From Prevotellaceae bacterium (GTDB lineage: Bacteria; Bacteroidota; Bacteroidia; Bacteroidales; UBA932): a DNA stretch of 8,041 nt. The position numbers and the translations under genes were made by a program. Positions 6,361-8,041 of this stretch are shown here, in pieces. A model generated the notes under the pieces. That model ran no database searches, had not been told where the DNA came from, and worked only from the letters and a program-made list of their open reading frames with translations. Position 1 is the first letter of the stretch, and every line of letters begins with the position of its first letter. The stretch covers positions 1 through 8,041 of the forward strand of contig JAITQQ010000095.1 of NCBI GenBank assembly GCA_031288855.1, read 5' to 3'.

Positions 6361-6935
6361 AACCATTTTTCTACCACTGTCCAGTCAAGCACTTCCCAAA
6401 AAGCGCTGAGGTAATCGGCGCGGCGGTTTTGATAATCCATGTAATAAGCATGTTCCCACACATCGGTGCAGAGCAGCGGCGTACCCGATTTGCTATGCAA
6501 AGGGTTGCCGGCGTTTTGTTCCTGTGTAATCAATAACGAGCCGCTTTCTTGCCGCACCAGCCAAGTCCAACCCGACCCGAAGAGGCCAATGGCCGATTTG
6601 TTGAATTGCTCTTTAAACGAATCCAACGACCCAAATTGTTTATTGATGGTGTTGAGCAGCCTGCCCTCAGGCGCTTTCCGGGCTTTCGGCGAAAGCGCTT
6701 CGAAGTAAAACATGTGGTTCCATACTTGTCCTGCATTGTTGTACAACGCGCCTTCCGACTCTTTTACAATCCGGTCGAGCGACGCGTTTTCAAATTTCGT
6801 ACCGGCGATAAGATTATTCAAATTGTTGATGTATGCCCGCAGATGCTTCCCCCAATGCAATTCCATGGTCTGCTTACTAATCACGGGAGACAAAGCATCT
6901 AACGCATATTCCAGTGTTGGTAATTCATGCCTCAT
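6357..6935 (-). CDS. sodB: Superoxide dismutase, Fe-type (Fe or cambialistic)
   Basis: The enzyme converts superoxide to oxygen and hydrogen peroxide. The 192 residues match E. coli SodB (193) along their length. The metal ligands are all present: H27 (MELHWGKH), H74 (QVWNHMFY), D158 and H162 ([11 protein letters not shown]). The second-sphere Gln is at position 70 in NAGQVWNH, the Fe-type arrangement; Mn enzymes instead carry the Gln in the later loop, which here reads NAGNPL (141-146). Gateway residues Y35 and H31 are kept. The residue after H31 is Leu (L32), where most relatives have a second His (KHH). No signal peptide is seen, so the protein is cytoplasmic. It is divergent from serS and convergent with rpmA, and no clear -7 element was found upstream. 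Metal use in vivo could be Fe only or Fe/Mn. Confidence 0.94.
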   Translation of the reverse strand: MRHELPTLEYALDALSPVISKQTMELHWGKHLRAYINNLNNLIAGTKFENASLDRIVKESEGALYNNAGQVWNHMFYFEALSPKARKAPEGRLLNTINKQFGSLDSFKEQFNKSAIGLFGSGWTWLVRQESGSLLITQEQNAGNPLHSKSGTPLLCTDVWEHAYYMDYQNRRADYLSAFWEVLDWTVVEKWF

Positions 6936-6991
6936 GTTGACAAAGTTTTCTTATACATTCACAAATTTCATGCCAATGCTGAAAAATTTAC

Positions 6992-6999
6992 TACTTTTG
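6992..6999 (+). promoter_or_regulatory. Bacteroidota-type -7 element for serS
   Basis: TACTTTTG matches TAnnTTTG and ends 20 nt before the serS ATG. About 19 nt upstream there is only a TTTC (6966-6969), so the -33 box is imperfect. The same 84-bp region must also hold the opposing SOD promoter, for which no clear match was found. Confidence 0.55.
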
Positions 7000-7019
7000 T
7001 ATCAAAATAAAAAACCAAT

Positions 7020-8041
7020 ATGTTAACGCTTAAATTAATTCGCGAGAACACGGCTTTCGTCATTGAAAGATTGGCTGTCAAACATTTTGATGCGGCCGCA
7101 CTCATCAGCGAAATTATTAAAATCGACGACGAGCGGAAAGCGCTGCAAACACAGCTCGACAAGAACCTTGCCGAACAAAATACGATAGCCAGGCAAATCG
7201 GAATGTTGATGCGCGAAGGGAAGAAAGACGAAGCGGAAGCTGCGAAACAAAAGACGTCGGCGTTGAAAGAACAATCGAGAACAGGAGAACAACAACTCGC
7301 CGCTATAGAAAAAAAACTTGATGAAACCCTTGTGCTGTTACCGAATTTGCCGCATGCCACAGTGCCTCCTGGACGCACGCCGGAAGACAATGTAGTGGTG
7401 CGCGAAGGCGGCGTGAAGCCCGCGCTGCAACAAGCATTGCCGCATTGGGAGTTGGCCGCGAAATACGACCTTATTGATTTTGATTTGGGTGTAAAACTTA
7501 CCGGCGCCGGGTTCCCGGTGTACAAAGGATTAGGCGCAAAACTGCAACGCGCGCTGATTTCGTTTTTCTTAGACACCAATATTGCCGCGGGCTACCTCGA
7601 AGTGCAGCCGCCGCTGATGGTGAATGAAGCGTCGGGTTTCTGCACCGGAAACTTGCCCGATAAAGAAGGGCAGATGTATTACGTTACTGCCGATAATTTT
7701 TATTTAATTCCCACGGCCGAAGTGCCGGTTACGAATATTTATCGTGACGTTATTTTTAACGCGCCGGAATTGCCAATAAAATTGACGGCTTACACGCCCT
7801 GCTTCCGGCGCGAGGCCGGCTCTTACGGCAAGGATGTGCGCGGGCTCAACCGACTGCACCAATTCGACAAGGTGGAAATTGTGCAACTCCAGTTGCCCGA
7901 AAACTCTTACCGGGCGCTCAATGAAATGGTGGAACACGTGGAAGGCATGGTCAAAGCATTGGGCCTTCCCTACCGCATTTTGCGGCTTTGCGGCGGCGAC
8001 ATGAGTTTTACCTCAGCGCTCACCTACGATTTTGAGGTGTA
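7020..8041 (+). CDS. serS: Seryl-tRNA synthetase (5' part, cut by right window edge)
   Basis: SerS charges tRNA-Ser with serine in the cytoplasm, and its product tRNA is also used for selenocysteine in organisms that make it. The ATG at 7020 begins 340 complete codons of a family that is about 425 residues long. Residues 1-110 form the N-terminal antiparallel coiled-coil arm (rich in Lys, Glu, Gln and Ala) that recognises the long variable arm of the tRNA. The class II catalytic core follows: motif 1 region GYLEVQPP (191-198), FCTGNLPDKEGQMYYV (207-222), serine-binding PTAEVPVTN (231-239), and motif 2 FRREAGSYGKDVRGLNRLHQ (262-281). LCGGDMSFTSALTYDFEV closes the visible part. Motif 3 lies beyond the window. 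Confidence 0.97.
   Translation, partial: MLTLKLIRENTAFVIERLAVKHFDAAALISEIIKIDDERKALQTQLDKNLAEQNTIARQIGMLMREGKKDEAEAAKQKTSALKEQSRTGEQQLAAIEKKLDETLVLLPNLPHATVPPGRTPEDNVVVREGGVKPALQQALPHWELAAKYDLIDFDLGVKLTGAGFPVYKGLGAKLQRALISFFLDTNIAAGYLEVQPPLMVNEASGFCTGNLPDKEGQMYYVTADNFYLIPTAEVPVTNIYRDVIFNAPELPIKLTAYTPCFRREAGSYGKDVRGLNRLHQFDKVEIVQLQLPENSYRALNEMVEHVEGMVKALGLPYRILRLCGGDMSFTSALTYDFEV

Noticed and set aside
6340..6375. Possible terminator at the rpmA/sodB junction (palindrome TGCCGGCA at 6347-6354)
   Set aside because: The palindrome has no loop and no adjacent U-tract, and it lies in the rpmA coding sequence.
6936..6960. Possible SOD promoter, minus-strand CTTTG close to the start codon
   Set aside because: It lacks the TA of TAnnTTTG and would place transcription start at or after the ATG, so support is too weak to list.
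6968..7579. Minus-strand open frame of 203 codons opposite serS, covering the sodB-serS intergenic region
   Set aside because: It is rich in Ser, Phe, Cys and Ala, the usual look of an antisense shadow of a Lys/Glu/Ala-rich coiled coil. It also overlaps the serS promoter, while serS is unmistakable.
1..8041. CRISPR array, insertion sequence, tRNA/rRNA gene or defence system
   Set aside because: No repeated spacer pattern, terminal inverted repeat, transposase motif or structured RNA gene was seen, and nearly every base is accounted for by housekeeping genes.

Overview
This is an ordinary chromosomal window from a member of the Bacteroidota. Three things support that. Bacteroidota-type promoter elements (TAnnTTTG around -7, in one case with a TTTG around -33) precede most transcription units. 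Shine-Dalgarno sequences are essentially absent. The proteins have Bacteroidota-style versions, such as DsbD, a coiled-coil OmpA-type lipoprotein and an archaeal-type ATPase ending in a winged-helix-like tail. The family is uncertain; Chitinophagaceae or a relative is a guess. Coding density is very high: no stretch over 300 bases lacks a gene, and the largest gap is about 190 bases.

Layout. (1) 1-1716, minus strand: 5' part of dsbD, a membrane thiol-disulfide reductase, cut by the left edge. (2) 1717-1800: 84-bp divergent promoter region. (3) 1801-2940, plus strand: hemW, a radical-SAM heme chaperone with a TTG start. (4) 5577 down to 2937, minus strand: a probable three-gene operon made of an OmpA-family lipoprotein, an AAA/ATPase_2-like protein with a degenerate P-loop, and ubiX (flavin prenyltransferase). 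The gaps are 5 bp and then a TAATG overlap. (5) 5578-5767: divergent promoters and a leader of roughly 100 nt that holds a 5' hairpin and a possible 19-codon lysine-rich leader ORF. (6) 5768-6360, plus strand: rplU-rpmA, ribosomal proteins L21 and L27. (7) 6935 down to 6357, minus strand: Fe-type superoxide dismutase. (8) 6936-7019: second 84-bp divergent intergenic region. (9) 7020-8041, plus strand: serS, cut by the right edge.

Together the genes are housekeeping: translation (L21, L27, seryl-tRNA synthetase), redox and cofactor work (DsbD, HemW, UbiX, SOD) and envelope structure (OmpA-type lipoprotein). I see no mobile element, CRISPR array, tRNA, rRNA or defence system, and no convincing undescribed system. 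The points most worth a second look are the rplU leader, the abnormal Walker A motif of the ATPase, and two convergent gene pairs whose stop codons interlock on the same TTAA.
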